From Prescottella subtropica (GTDB lineage Bacteria > Actinomycetota > Actinomycetes > Mycobacteriales > Mycobacteriaceae), in contig NZ_SKCH01000002.1 in assembly GCF_005434945.1 (NCBI RefSeq), positions 186,001 through 250,000 of the forward strand: 64,000 nucleotides of DNA, read 5' to 3'. Below the pieces are notes generated by a model, which saw nothing but the letters and a program-made list of their open reading frames with translations, was not told where the DNA came from and did not search any database. Below are positions 52,224-61,356 of the stretch, piece after piece; within the stretch, counting starts at the first letter, position 1; each line of letters begins with the position of its first letter. The translations under genes and the position numbers were made by a program.

Positions 52224-53384
52224 ATGACCGAGATCGTCGAGGACGTCGAGGTTCGGGAGATCGAGGCGGGGGTGAACCCCGAGAGGTTCGCGCGGGGCTG
52301 GCATTGCATCGGCCGGCAGGGCGACTTCCGTGACGGAAAGCCCCACCAGGTAAAGATTTTCGGTACCGATCTGGTGGTGTTCGCGGACAGCGCGGGGAAG
52401 CTTTCCGTGCTCGACGCGTACTGCCGGCACATGGGCGGCAATCTCGCGATGGGCGAGGTCAAGGGCGACAGCATTGCGTGCCCGTTCCACGACTGGCGCT
52501 GGAACGGGAAGGGGCGGTGCACGGACATCCCCTACGCCCGCCGGGTGCCGCCGGTCGCCAAGACCCGCGCCTGGGCGACGCTCGAGCGCAACGGTCTGTT
52601 GTTCGTGTGGAACGACCCGCAGGGCACCCCGCCGCCGGAGGACGTCACGATCCCGGACATCGACGGCTACGACGACGGGCAGTGGAGCGACTGGAGCTGG
52701 AACACCTACTACGTCGAGGGATCGCACTGCCGGGAGATCGTCGACAACGTCGTCGACATGGCGCACTTCTTCTACGTGCACTTCCAGATCCCGACCTACT
52801 TCAAGAACATCTTCGAGGGTCACGTGGCGACGCAGGTGATGCGGTCGGGTGGACGTGACGACATCCAGACCGGCGTCCAGCTGGGAATGGCTGAGGCCGA
52901 GACCCTTTCGGATGCGTCGTACTACGGACCGTCTTTCATGATCGACACCGTCTACACGGTCGCCGGGGACGTGAAGGTCGAGACGAAACTGATCAACTGC
53001 CACTACCCGATCACGAACAACTCGTTCCTGCTGCAGTGGGGCACGATCGTCAGGCGGACCGACGGGCTGTCCGACGCCGATGCCGCGGCCATGGCCGACC
53101 AGTTCACCGAGGGTGTCGAACATCAGTTCAAGCAGGACATCGCGATCTGGCAGCACAAGAGCCGCATCGAGAATCCCCTGCTCACCGAGGAAGACGGCCC
53201 CGTCTACCAGCTGCGCCGGTGGTACCAGCAGTTCTACGTCGACGTCGAGGACGTCACCGAGGACATGACCCGACGTTTCGAGTTCGAGGTCGACACCACT
53301 CGCGCCCAGCAGAATTGGCGTTCGGAGGTGGCGCAGAACGTTGCTGCCGGCGTCACTCCGACCGAGGCGGTCGCCGACGTGTGA
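52224..53384 (+). CDS. Rieske oxygenase, KshA-like (3-ketosteroid 9-alpha-hydroxylase type)
   Basis: A 386-residue oxygenase component. The Rieske cluster ligands are C-R-H in YCRHMGG and C-P-F-H in CPFHDWRW. The mononuclear iron site is in DNVVDMAHFFYVHF, with the Asp ligand probably in NPLLTEEDG. Blocks such as FARGWHC, YARRVPP, PTYFKNIFEGH and VYQLRRWYQQFYVDV closely follow KshA. It needs a reductase (KshB), not present here. Several KshA homologues with different steroid preference are known in rhodococci; the exact substrate is unknown. AAGGAG precedes the ATG. Confidence 0.92.
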   Translation: MTEIVEDVEVREIEAGVNPERFARGWHCIGRQGDFRDGKPHQVKIFGTDLVVFADSAGKLSVLDAYCRHMGGNLAMGEVKGDSIACPFHDWRWNGKGRCTDIPYARRVPPVAKTRAWATLERNGLLFVWNDPQGTPPPEDVTIPDIDGYDDGQWSDWSWNTYYVEGSHCREIVDNVVDMAHFFYVHFQIPTYFKNIFEGHVATQVMRSGGRDDIQTGVQLGMAEAETLSDASYYGPSFMIDTVYTVAGDVKVETKLINCHYPITNNSFLLQWGTIVRRTDGLSDADAAAMADQFTEGVEHQFKQDIAIWQHKSRIENPLLTEEDGPVYQLRRWYQQFYVDVEDVTEDMTRRFEFEVDTTRAQQNWRSEVAQNVAAGVTPTEAVADV

Positions 53385-53399
53385 TCGGTCGTGCGCAGA

Positions 53400-53440
53400 C
53401 GGCGGTGCCCCTACCGGATCGGTAGGGGCACCGCCGTTTT
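53400..53440. terminator. Terminator between the Rieske oxygenase and IclR genes
   Basis: A perfect 16-bp stem (53400-53415 and 53421-53436) with a 5-nt loop and TTTT after it. It suits the plus-strand operon and the convergent IclR gene. Confidence 0.85.
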
Positions 53441-53450
53441 CGGAGGAAAT

Positions 53451-54218
53451 TCAGGCAGGAACCGGGTGACGCTCACGGGTTCCCGACAGATGTCGCCACG
53501 TGGCGAGTGCCGCCATGCGGACGGGTGCGACGAGAGCGGAACTGTTGATGCTCGCCGTCGGGCCGCACACTGAGATCGCCCCGACCGTGTGCCGCGCATC
53601 GCCGATGGCAGCCGCGACGCACGACACGCCGACCGCCGTCTCGTCCCGGTCCTGGGCGATGCTCTGCTCACGGATCCGGGCGAGTTCGACACGGAGCCGG
53701 GCGGCGTCGTTGATCGAGTGCGGTGTCGGTCCGGCGACCGGTGCCGGAAGTACTGCCGCGGCGTCGATCCGGGAGTGCGCGAGGAGTGCCTTGCCGATCG
53801 CGGTGCGGTGGGCGGGTTGCCGGCCGCCGACGCGCGACGGTACCGCGAGAGTGAACCGTCCGCCGAGTTTCTCGAGGTAGAGGACGTCCGTCCCGTCGAG
53901 GACGGCGAGATGGACGACGAGACCGGTGGCGTTGTGTAGTTCGTGGAGTACGGGCAGTGCCGCCCGATGGACCCGGTCGTGATGCTGGGCGAGCGAGCCG
54001 AGTTCGAGCATCTTCATGCCCAGTTCGTAGGCGTGCCCGTGTCGCCGCACCCATCCGAGCCGTACCAGTTGGACGAGCATCCGATGTGTCGACGACCGGG
54101 GGAGACCTGAGCGCCGAGACAGCTCGGACAGAGTCAGGCGGTCGACGTCCTGGAACGCGTCGAGCAGGACGGCCACGCGGTCGATGACCGCGATCGGGGA
54201 GTGCGCTTCTGTCGCCAT
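53451..54218 (-). CDS. IclR-family regulator
   Basis: A 255-residue regulator with an N-terminal winged helix (LTLSELSRRSGLPRSSTHRMLVQL, about residues 28-52) and a C-terminal effector domain with TAIGKALLA and the Cys-containing GVSCVAAAI. The ATG at 54218 is preferred over GTG 54254. The 20-bp operator shared with the TetR/SDR gap lies 40 bp upstream. It may control the Rieske operon or the symporter gene that diverges from it. Confidence 0.9.
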   Translation of the reverse strand: MATEAHSPIAVIDRVAVLLDAFQDVDRLTLSELSRRSGLPRSSTHRMLVQLVRLGWVRRHGHAYELGMKMLELGSLAQHHDRVHRAALPVLHELHNATGLVVHLAVLDGTDVLYLEKLGGRFTLAVPSRVGGRQPAHRTAIGKALLAHSRIDAAAVLPAPVAGPTPHSINDAARLRVELARIREQSIAQDRDETAVGVSCVAAAIGDARHTVGAISVCGPTASINSSALVAPVRMAALATWRHLSGTRERHPVPA

Positions 54219-54750
54219 GCAGTTCCGGACCTCCGTACGGTGTACATCCACCACTCATTGAGCAAGCGTTCAATCAAGTGGTGAGAATGTAGCAGTGTGA
54301 GCCACATCTCTCCAGTGGCCGGCGAGTAGGTGCTCCGGATTCGTGGTCTCAAGGCGATCCGGACCGGTCGAATCGGACGTCGTGCTACGGTGCAAGACGC
54401 CGACTGATCGAATCGTCCTGGCGTGCTGAATGATCCACGCGCCGGTTCGATCGGCATCAGGTTCGGTGCGTCCGTGCGCACCGACGATTCGACCTGTAAT
54501 GCGCTGGGGCCGTGCACGACATCACGTGGCCGTCCCGGTGCGGTGCCCCGTGCACGTCGGTGGGAACGTCCCGAAGTGGCGTCCACAACGAACAATCGGA
54601 TATCCGTGTGCCGAGTTCCGCGCGCATCCGTCCCGACGGGACGACGACTGCCTGCCGGACCCGGACCGAGGTGGCTGTCGGGTGCGCTCCTGTGCGCGCC
54701 GGCCGTGTGCTGCCTGCGTGACGGACCGGATGCGAAGGAGTAGTACCTCT
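54219..54750. other. Divergent intergenic region, IclR/symporter
   Basis: A 532-bp gap without a convincing gene; frames through it have no family features. It contains the TetR-type operator at 54258-54277. A TGTGAGCCACAT sequence near 54297 resembles half of a CRP/GlxR site, but the second half is poor. No strong hairpin was seen. Confidence 0.55.
54258..54277. promoter_or_regulatory. TetR-type operator, copy 2
   Basis: TTGAGCAAGCGTTCAATCAA, identical at 19 of 20 positions to the site between the TetR and SDR genes 3.3 kb away (opposite orientation). It lies 40 bp upstream of the IclR start codon. Confidence 0.8.
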
Positions 54751-56418
54751 TTGAACGAGATGGTCGAGCTCGGTGCGCCGACGATCGTGCTGTTGCTGCT
54801 GGTGTTCTACGGCGGCACACTGTTCGTCTCGATGCGTATCGGCAAGAAGCAGGAGAACGCGGACGGCTACATGACGGCGGGCAACCGCGTCGGATTCGGT
54901 ATCGCGGCCGCCAGTATGACGGCGACGTGGATCTGGGCGTCGTCGCTGTACGCGTCCGCCACCTCCGGGTACACGTACGGCATTTCGGGGCCCATCCACT
55001 ACGGGCTCTGGGGTGCGTTGATGATTCTGTTCATCTACCCGTTCGGCAAGCGCATCCGGAAGGTCGCGCCCAAGGCGCACACACTCGCCGAGGTCATGTA
55101 CGCGCGGCACGGACGTTCGAGTCAGCTGATGCTCGCCGGATCGAACGTCGTCGGCAGTGTCATCAGTCTGATGTCGAACTTCATCGCCGGCGGGGTGCTC
55201 ATCTCGATGCTCTCGCCGTTCACGTTCGTCCAGGGTGTGCTGTTCGTGGCGCTCGGTGTGCTCGCCTACACGCTGTGGTCCGGGTTCCGGGCGTCGGTGC
55301 TCACCGACTTCATGCAGGTCGTCGCGATGCTCGGTGCCGTCGTCGTGCTCATCCCGGTGGTGTTCTTCGCTGCGGGGTTCCCGGCCGCGTTCGAGACCGG
55401 CGCCGCGAATCTCACTGCGGAGCAGGGAAACTTCTTCTCGAGTGAGGCGTTCCTGAACCAGGGTGCGCCGTACATCGCGGCCGTGCTCGCGTATGCGATC
55501 GGCAACCAGACGATCGCGCAGCGGCTCTTCGCGGTGCGGGAGGACCTCATCAAGCCGACGTTCGTCACCGCCACGATCGGCTACGGCGCCACCGTCATCG
55601 GTATCGGCATGTTCGGTGTGCTCGCGCTCTATCTCGGAATCGATCCAGTCGACGGCGACCTCAACAACCTCGTCCCGCAGATGGCGGCGACCTATCTGCC
55701 GGCGATCCTCATCGTGCTGTTCTTCGTGATGATCATCGGATCGCTGTCGTCGACCGCCGATTCCGACCTCGCGGCCCTGGCCTCGATCGTGATGACCGAC
55801 GTGTACGGGCAGAACGTGGCCGGGCGCGGCAAGGTGGATCCGCGGCGGATGCTGTTCGTCGGCCGCGTCACGATGGTGGTGGCGACGGCACTGGCGATCG
55901 CGTTCGCGAGTATGCGCCTGAACATCCTGGACCTGCTGGTGTTCGTCGGTGCACTGTGGGGCGCCCTGGTGTTCCCGGTGATCGCCAGTTTCTACTGGGG
56001 CAAGGTCACCAACCGGGCGTTCACCACATCGGTGCTGGTGGCGCTGGCCGTGTTCGTTCCGGTGCGGTTCGGTTGGTTCTCGGTCGACGGCGTCGCCGGT
56101 TGGGTCGTCGACGTGATCGCGATCGTCGGTGTCGGTGTGATCGCCGGTCTCATGGCGTTCGGCTTCTTCGGGCTGAAGGTCGCCAGGATCGTCGGTGCCG
56201 TCGCGGTGATCGTGTGTACCCCGTTCGCGCTCGGGTCGATCCACGACTACGCCACGCTGACGGCGTCGCTCGTCGCCTACGCGGTCAGCACGATCGTGTG
56301 CTGGGGGATGTCCGTCGGGAACCGGGACGACTTCGACTTCGACACCATCAAGGACCGGGTCGGCGACTTCGACCCGTCCGGCAACGACGATCCCCGAGAA
56401 CTCGATCTGCAACGCTGA
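54751..56418 (+). CDS. Sodium:solute symporter (SSS family)
   Basis: A 555-residue membrane protein with about 13 helices, including YMTAGNRVGFGIAAASMTATWIWASS and the sodium-site region IIGSLSSTADSDLAALAS. TTG 54751 is preferred as start because GAAGGAG lies 10 bp before it; ATG 54760 is the alternative. The substrate, often a carboxylate, urea or amino acid in this family, cannot be read from sequence. The very short gene after it is probably its partner. Confidence 0.88.
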   Translation: MNEMVELGAPTIVLLLLVFYGGTLFVSMRIGKKQENADGYMTAGNRVGFGIAAASMTATWIWASSLYASATSGYTYGISGPIHYGLWGALMILFIYPFGKRIRKVAPKAHTLAEVMYARHGRSSQLMLAGSNVVGSVISLMSNFIAGGVLISMLSPFTFVQGVLFVALGVLAYTLWSGFRASVLTDFMQVVAMLGAVVVLIPVVFFAAGFPAAFETGAANLTAEQGNFFSSEAFLNQGAPYIAAVLAYAIGNQTIAQRLFAVREDLIKPTFVTATIGYGATVIGIGMFGVLALYLGIDPVDGDLNNLVPQMAATYLPAILIVLFFVMIIGSLSSTADSDLAALASIVMTDVYGQNVAGRGKVDPRRMLFVGRVTMVVATALAIAFASMRLNILDLLVFVGALWGALVFPVIASFYWGKVTNRAFTTSVLVALAVFVPVRFGWFSVDGVAGWVVDVIAIVGVGVIAGLMAFGFFGLKVARIVGAVAVIVCTPFALGSIHDYATLTASLVAYAVSTIVCWGMSVGNRDDFDFDTIKDRVGDFDPSGNDDPRELDLQR

Positions 56419-56430
56419 CAGGAGAACCAC

Positions 56431-56562
56431 ATGTCCACAGTCGCTCTGACGTTCTACGTCCTCATCTGGCCGGTTCTCGTCGCCGGCGTGCTGTTCACCG
56501 TCACCCGCGCGTTCTTCACGGAGTGGGCGGAGGCGCGCCGCACCGGCGAAGACCTGGTGTGA
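56431..56562 (+). CDS. 43-residue putative transporter small subunit
   Basis: ATG 12 bp after the symporter stop with a CAGGAGAA site. The peptide has one membrane helix (residues about 5-25, FYVLIWPVLVAGVLFTV) and a charged tail (EWAEARRTGEDLV). Such short proteins are found next to SSS transporters in actinobacteria and are named putative transporter small subunit. It is followed by a 16-bp terminator stem. Confidence 0.8.
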   Translation: MSTVALTFYVLIWPVLVAGVLFTVTRAFFTEWAEARRTGEDLV

Positions 56563-56567
56563 ACGCA

Positions 56568-56603
56568 CGCCCGTGCTCCCCGATGCGTCGGGGAGCACGG
56601 GCG
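56568..56603. terminator. Bidirectional terminator between symporter unit and metE
   Basis: A perfect 16-bp stem (56568-56583 and 56588-56603) with a TGCG loop, between convergent stops. Confidence 0.85.
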
Positions 56604-56610
56604 ACTCGCT

Positions 56611-58872
56611 CTACAGTTCGGCGCGCACCAATCGCGCCGCCGCGACGAGGTTGCGCAGCGACGCCTCGACCTCGGTATGGCCGCGGGTCTTCAATCCGCA
56701 GTCCGGGTTGACCCAGAGTCGTTGCGGTGGAACGACCTTCAATGCGGTGCGGAGGGCGCCGGCGATCTCGTCGACGGACGGAACGCGGGGGGAGTGGATG
56801 TCGTAGACGCCGGGCCCGACACCCAGATCGAATCCGACCGCGTCGAGATCGGCGAGGACCTCCATGTGTGAGCGGGCCGCCTCGATCGACGTGACGTCCG
56901 CGTCGAGGTCGGCGATCGCACCGATGACCTCACCGAACTCCGAATAACACAGGTGGGTGTGGATCGCGGTCGCGTCCGCGACCCCCGACGTTGCGAGCCG
57001 GAACGCCCCGATCGCCCAGTCCAGGTAGTCGGGGCGATCGGTCTCCCGCAGCGGCAACAACTCCCGCAGCGCGGGCTCGTCCACCTGGACGACCTGTATG
57101 CCGGCGGTTTCCAGGTCGGCGGTCTCGTCGCGGATCGCGAGCGCGACCTGGTCGGCGGACACGGCGAGTGGTTGGTCGTCGCGCACGAACGACCACGCCA
57201 GGATCGTGACCGGTCCGGTGAGCATGCCCTTGACCGGCCGGTCCGTGAGCGACTGCGCGTACGAGATCCAGTCGACGGTCATCGGCGCCCGACGGCGGAC
57301 GTCACCGAACAGGATCGGCGGCCGGACGCACCGGCTGCCGTACGACTGCACCCAGCCGTTCGTGGTCGCCGCGAAGCCGTCGAGTTGTTCGGCGAAGTAC
57401 TGCACCATGTCGCTGCGTTCCGGTTCGCCGTGCACCAGCACGTCGAGACCCAGATCCTCCTGCAACGCGATCACGTCCGCGATCTCGCCGCGCATCCGGT
57501 GGACGTACTCGGTCTCGTCGATCCGCCCGGCCCGCAGATCCGCGCGGGCCACCCGGATCGCGGTGGTCTGCGGGTACGAGCCGATCGTCGTGGTCGGCAA
57601 CGGCGGCAGAGGCAGCGCAGCCGCCTGCACCGGTCGGCGCGTCGCCGCGGGCGGGCGGTGTCGGTCGCCGGCGGTCAGTGCCGAAAGCCGGCCGCGGACG
57701 AGGTCGTCACGTAGGCGGGGGTCGGCGGCGCGGGTCGCGGCTGCGGCCCGGGACTCGGTGAGCTCGCCGGCAATCGTTTCCCTGCCGGATCGCAATGCGG
57801 TTGCGAGCGTGGATACTTCGTGGATCTTCTCGGACCCGAACGCCAGCCACGAGCGCAGTGCGCGGTCGAGTCCGTCCTCCCCCTCGAGCGTGTAGGGCGT
57901 GTGCAGCAGCGAGCACGACGTGGACACCGCCACCGAGCAGCCGCGTCCGCGGAGTGCGTCGAGCACGTCGAGTGAGGCGTCGAGGCGGTTGCGCCAGATG
58001 TTGCGGCCGTCGACGACACCCGCGACGAGGAGCTTGCGTTCGATACCGGGCGTCGAGGCCACTGCGTCGACGGAGCCCGCGACGAGATCGACGGCGACGC
58101 CCTCGATGCCGGTGCCGACGAGGGCCGGCAGGGCGCCGCCCGGGTCTCCGAAGTACGACGCCACCAGGATCGCGGGACGGTGTTCGACGGCCGAGAGCTG
58201 TTGGTACACGGACTCGGTCGCGGCCAGGTCGGCCTCGGTTCGGTCGGTGACCAGTGCGGGTTCGTCGATCTGTACCCACTCGACGCCGGCATCGGCGAGT
58301 CGCCCCAGCAGGTCCGCGTACAGCGGCACCAGGTCGTCGAGTCGTTCCAGGGGGTCGAGATCGGTGAACTTGGACAGCAGCAGGAATGTGATCGGCCCGA
58401 TCACGACCGGCCTCGCGGGAACACCGAGCTCCCGGGCCTCCGCGACCTCACCGAGAACCTTCGTCGGATCCAGTGCGAATGCTGTTGCCGGGTCGATCTC
58501 GGGGACCAGGTAGTGGTAGTTGGTGTCGAACCACTTCGTCATCTCGAGCGGTGCGACGTCGGCGGTGCCGCGGGCGGCTGCGAAGTAGCGGTCCAGGTGG
58601 TCGGCGATCCCGGTGAACCGCCCGGGTAGGGCGCCGAGCATGACGGCGGCGTCGAGCATCTGGTCGTAGTACGAGAAGGTGCAGACGGGAACCGAATCGA
58701 TCCCGGCGTCGACGAGCTCGGACCAGGAACGTCGGCGCAGGGCCTTGCCGACCGCGTCGAGGGCGGCGGCGTCGAGGTTCCCGGCCCAGTAGGACTCGAC
58801 GGCCTTCTTCAGTTCGCGGTGCGGGCCGATACGCGGGGATCCCAGGACGGTTGCGGTGAACGGTCGGGTCAC
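56611..58872 (-). CDS. metE: Cobalamin-independent methionine synthase
   Basis: A 753-residue enzyme that transfers the methyl group of 5-methyltetrahydropteroyl-triglutamate to homocysteine. Two homologous barrels are present. The zinc ligands are His and Cys in [10 protein letters not shown], Glu in TSIEAARS and Cys in [11 protein letters not shown]. The start is GTG 58872, with GAGGAG 9 bp before it and the family N-terminus [21 protein letters not shown]. No cobalamin riboswitch was recognised upstream. Confidence 0.96.
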   Translation of the reverse strand: MTRPFTATVLGSPRIGPHRELKKAVESYWAGNLDAAALDAVGKALRRRSWSELVDAGIDSVPVCTFSYYDQMLDAAVMLGALPGRFTGIADHLDRYFAAARGTADVAPLEMTKWFDTNYHYLVPEIDPATAFALDPTKVLGEVAEARELGVPARPVVIGPITFLLLSKFTDLDPLERLDDLVPLYADLLGRLADAGVEWVQIDEPALVTDRTEADLAATESVYQQLSAVEHRPAILVASYFGDPGGALPALVGTGIEGVAVDLVAGSVDAVASTPGIERKLLVAGVVDGRNIWRNRLDASLDVLDALRGRGCSVAVSTSCSLLHTPYTLEGEDGLDRALRSWLAFGSEKIHEVSTLATALRSGRETIAGELTESRAAAATRAADPRLRDDLVRGRLSALTAGDRHRPPAATRRPVQAAALPLPPLPTTTIGSYPQTTAIRVARADLRAGRIDETEYVHRMRGEIADVIALQEDLGLDVLVHGEPERSDMVQYFAEQLDGFAATTNGWVQSYGSRCVRPPILFGDVRRRAPMTVDWISYAQSLTDRPVKGMLTGPVTILAWSFVRDDQPLAVSADQVALAIRDETADLETAGIQVVQVDEPALRELLPLRETDRPDYLDWAIGAFRLATSGVADATAIHTHLCYSEFGEVIGAIADLDADVTSIEAARSHMEVLADLDAVGFDLGVGPGVYDIHSPRVPSVDEIAGALRTALKVVPPQRLWVNPDCGLKTRGHTEVEASLRNLVAAARLVRAEL

Positions 58873-59039
58873 GGTGTTCTCCTCATCGTTCGATGCGTGG
58901 ATGGTCACCGCCGGCAGACGTAGAAGAGAACCAGCTGCACGAACCAGCGTAGGCGCCGACACGACCTCCTGCTGTGACGGTCGTCTCTTTCGGAGGGGGT
59001 GTGCTGCGAGTCCGGCAGGGGCGGGTTACCCTGACTCTC

Positions 59040-59108
59040 GTGTCAGCGACCTATTTCTGGTTTAGCAGGCCGGCCCCGGGTGGGTCGGTCGGCGTAACCA
59101 CGCGCTGA
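59040..59108 (+). CDS. Aromatic leader peptide upstream of DAHP synthase (attenuator)
   Basis: GTG start and a 22-residue product with T-Y-F-W-F at residues 4-8, then a Pro/Gly-rich tail. A TACCCT -10-like box lies about 8 bp before GTG, so translation may be leaderless. Four aromatic codons in a row just before a DAHP synthase gene are typical of ribosome-mediated attenuation. Corynebacterium glutamicum has a comparable leader (aroR) before aroF. It is followed by a hairpin 9-42 bp after the stop. Stalling at Tyr/Phe/Trp codons would let aroG be transcribed. Confidence 0.8.
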   Translation: MSATYFWFSRPAPGGSVGVTTR

Positions 59109-59116
59109 CAATCCAC

Positions 59117-59150
59117 CCCAGAGCCGGATGACGGACCGGCTCACTGGGAT
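59117..59150 (+). promoter_or_regulatory. Attenuator hairpin of the aroG leader
   Basis: GAGCCGG at about 59122 pairs with CCGGCTC, extended by CCAG/CTGG with a bulge. A competing pairing with the GC-rich part of the leader peptide (GGCCGGCCCCGGG) is possible. No T-run is seen, so the termination mechanism is uncertain. Confidence 0.5.
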
Positions 59151-59199
59151 TCTGTAGAAGTCTTCGAGGGTCGGCCTGAGAACAGGAAACGAACCGAAG

Positions 59200-60282
59200 A
59201 TGAGCGTTACCGCACACGATCAGCGTCTCGACGAGCAGCGCACCGTCAGCATCAGCCCCCTGTTGGCGCCGTCCGTCGTACGGCGCGAACATGCCCCCGA
59301 CGAGGTCGCGGCCGCGACGGTGCGGTCGGGCCGCGCCGAGACCGTCGCGATTCTCGACGGCACCGACGACCGTCTCGTCGTGGTGGTCGGGCCGTGCTCT
59401 GTGCACGATCCCGAGGCCGCGATCGACTACGCCCGCCGCCTGGCCGCGAAGGCCGAGGAACTGCGTGACGACCTGCAGATCGTGATGCGGGTCTACTTCG
59501 AGAAGCCGCGTACCACGCTCGGTTGGAAGGGGCTGCTCAACGATCCGCACCTCGACGGCACGTACGACATCAACACCGGTCTCGGTATCGGCCGCAAGTT
59601 GCTGCTCGACATCTCCGGCCTGGGACTGCCGGTCGGCTGTGAGTTCCTCGATCCGATACTCCCGCAGTACATCGCGGACCTCGTCACGTACGGCGCGATC
59701 GGCGCCCGTACCGCCGCCAGCCAGGTGCACCGTCAGTTGTGCAGCGCGCTGTCGATGCCGGTGGGTATCAAGAACTCCACCGAGGGTGACGTCCAGGTCG
59801 CGGTCGACGGCGTCCGGGCGGCCGGTGCGAGCCACGTGTTCCCCGGTACCGACCTCGACGGGCAGGTCGCGCTCGTCCACACCGTCGGCAACCCGGACTG
59901 CCACGTCATCCTGCGCGGCGGCACCGACGGGCCGAACTACGACGCCGAGACCGTCGCCGACACGACGGCGCGACTGCGCAAGGCCGGCTTGGCCGAGCGT
60001 GTGGTGATCGACGCGAGCCACGGCAACAGCCGCAAGGACCACAACAAGCAGGTCGACGTCGCCGTCGACGTCGCCGAGCGCATCGCGGCCGGCGACCGTG
60101 CGATCGTCGGGCTCATGCTCGAGAGCTTCATCGAGGCCGGACGTCAGGACCTGACCCTCGGGCAGGCCGACGACCTCACCTACGGGCAGTCCATCACCGA
60201 CGCGTGCATCGACTGGGACACCACCGCGACGACGCTCGATCGCCTCGCCGCGGCTGTCGCGGAGCGTCGCACCGGCAAGTGA
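59200..60282 (+). CDS. aroG: 3-Deoxy-7-phosphoheptulonate synthase, type I (AroF/AroG)
   Basis: First enzyme of the shikimate pathway: condenses phosphoenolpyruvate and erythrose 4-phosphate. The 360-residue length and the motifs VVVGPCSVHDPEAAI, RVYFEKPRTT-GWKG, AIGARTAASQVHR, PVGIKNSTEG and DASHGNSRKD are those of the type I, E. coli-like enzyme. The ATG start follows GAAACGAACCGAAG, a weak site. It is preceded by the aromatic leader peptide. Many actinobacteria also have a type II enzyme elsewhere. Confidence 0.95.
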   Translation: MSVTAHDQRLDEQRTVSISPLLAPSVVRREHAPDEVAAATVRSGRAETVAILDGTDDRLVVVVGPCSVHDPEAAIDYARRLAAKAEELRDDLQIVMRVYFEKPRTTLGWKGLLNDPHLDGTYDINTGLGIGRKLLLDISGLGLPVGCEFLDPILPQYIADLVTYGAIGARTAASQVHRQLCSALSMPVGIKNSTEGDVQVAVDGVRAAGASHVFPGTDLDGQVALVHTVGNPDCHVILRGGTDGPNYDAETVADTTARLRKAGLAERVVIDASHGNSRKDHNKQVDVAVDVAERIAAGDRAIVGLMLESFIEAGRQDLTLGQADDLTYGQSITDACIDWDTTATTLDRLAAAVAERRTGK

Positions 60283-60332
60283 ACGCACGCGGGAACGTCC
60301 TCCGGGAAGTTCGGGGGCGTTCCCGCGCGTTC
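60281..60332 (+). terminator. Terminator after aroG
   Basis: GAACGCACGCGGGAACG (60281-60297) pairs with CGTTCCCGCGCGTTC (60318-60332) with one bulged A. It overlaps the stop codon by two bases and is followed by GTTCCGT. Confidence 0.7.
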
Positions 60333-60505
60333 GTTCCGTCGACGGGTTCGTGTCGCGGTATCGGCAGTTTTCCGTAATTCAGGACGCGGTGAACTCGCGC
60401 AATAGCCGTGAACGGTACGGGAATTCGATTTGCGCAGAGGGATGTGAATTCCTCTGCGTAGCATCCTCTTCCGTAATCGATCGCAGAACTCGAGGAGGCT
60501 CGGAC

Positions 60506-61258
60506 GTGAGACGAAGACTGCTCTCGGCGGTGACGTTGTTCGTGGGACTGATACTCGGCACCTACGGAATCCAGGGTGTGGCCCAGGCCGCCCCGGATCC
60601 CGTGATCGCGGGAACGATGACCAACACCTGTGCCGCCGACGGGAATCCGGCGGGCGCGTGGGTGATCGTGCGAAACACGGCGACCAACGCAGACGTTGCG
60701 TCGATGACCACCGATGCCACCGGCGCGTTCCAGTTCCAGAACGTTCCGCCCGGAAACTACACCGTCCGGCTCTATCCGCCCGCCGGATGCGGGTCGGTCC
60801 CGAACGACGTGGTCGCCGACACCACCAGTGGCAATCCGGTCACCGGACTGCACCTCGAGATGGTGAAGGTGTTCAGCATCTACGGCTTCGTCACCGGATG
60901 CCCGTCGGGCACGGGTGATCCGACGCAGAACGTGACCGTCAACCTGCGGAACGCCGCGGACGCGGTCATCGCGACGACGGCGACCAACCCCAACGGCTGG
61001 TACTTCTTCCAGTACAAGACGGCGCTGCCCGGGTACGTCGTCGAGGTCGTGCCGCCGCAGGGCTGCACCGGTGATCCGCTCACCCGGACCGTGGACCTGA
61101 GCAGCGGTGACGCGAACGACGTCGACTTCGCGCTCACACCGCAGTCGTCCGGGTCGCTGGCTTCCCTGGGCTCGCTCGATCCGTTCGGGTCGCTCACCCA
61201 CACAGGATCCCTCGTCCACTCCGGATCCCTCGGCTCGTCGGGTTCGCAGGGCAGTTGA
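60506..61258 (+). CDS. Secreted protein with two Cna-B/carboxypeptidase-regulatory-like domains and GSL tail
   Basis: A 250-residue exported protein. GTG 60506 follows GAGGAGG. The signal peptide (LLSAVTLFVGLILGTYGIQG) ends near AQAAPDP at about residue 32. Two beta-sandwich repeats (residues about 35-115 and 120-212) each hold a Cys near the start and a later GCG or GCT Cys, so disulfides are likely. The C-terminal 35 residues are a low-complexity run of GSL/HSGSL units with no LPxTG or helix. It may be a surface or secreted structural protein; the function is unknown. Confidence 0.8.
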   Translation: MRRRLLSAVTLFVGLILGTYGIQGVAQAAPDPVIAGTMTNTCAADGNPAGAWVIVRNTATNADVASMTTDATGAFQFQNVPPGNYTVRLYPPAGCGSVPNDVVADTTSGNPVTGLHLEMVKVFSIYGFVTGCPSGTGDPTQNVTVNLRNAADAVIATTATNPNGWYFFQYKTALPGYVVEVVPPQGCTGDPLTRTVDLSSGDANDVDFALTPQSSGSLASLGSLDPFGSLTHTGSLVHSGSLGSSGSQGS

Positions 61259-61356
61259 TCCCGCACGGCAGTTGATCCCGCACCGAAACGCGCCGCCCCG
61301 TGGCCTCCGCCGCGGGGCGGCACGTTTCTGTCGGTGGTGCGACGTAGCGTCGGCGC

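Larger units (their letters stand above)
58873..59199. other. Divergent leader region of metE and aroG
   Basis: A 327-bp gap. The right half contains the aromatic leader peptide (59040-59108) and a hairpin at about 59117-59150 (CCAG-AGCCGG with CCGGCT-CACTGG). The metE side shows no riboswitch core. Confidence 0.65.

Noticed and set aside
54290-54315. CRP/GlxR-type site upstream of the symporter
   Set aside because: TGTGAGCCACAT has one good half only; the second half does not match TCACA.
54423-54743. 106-codon plus-strand frame before the symporter
   Set aside because: No ribosome site, no domain, and a composition of random GC-rich sequence; the region is better read as promoter DNA.
54457-56598. 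713-codon minus-strand frame opposite the symporter
   Set aside because: It consists of Asp/His/Arg/Glu-rich low-complexity sequence produced by the antisense of membrane helices.
58873-59039. Cobalamin or SAM riboswitch before metE
   Set aside because: metE is often riboswitch-controlled in actinobacteria, but I found no B12-box or SAM-IV core sequence on the minus strand here.
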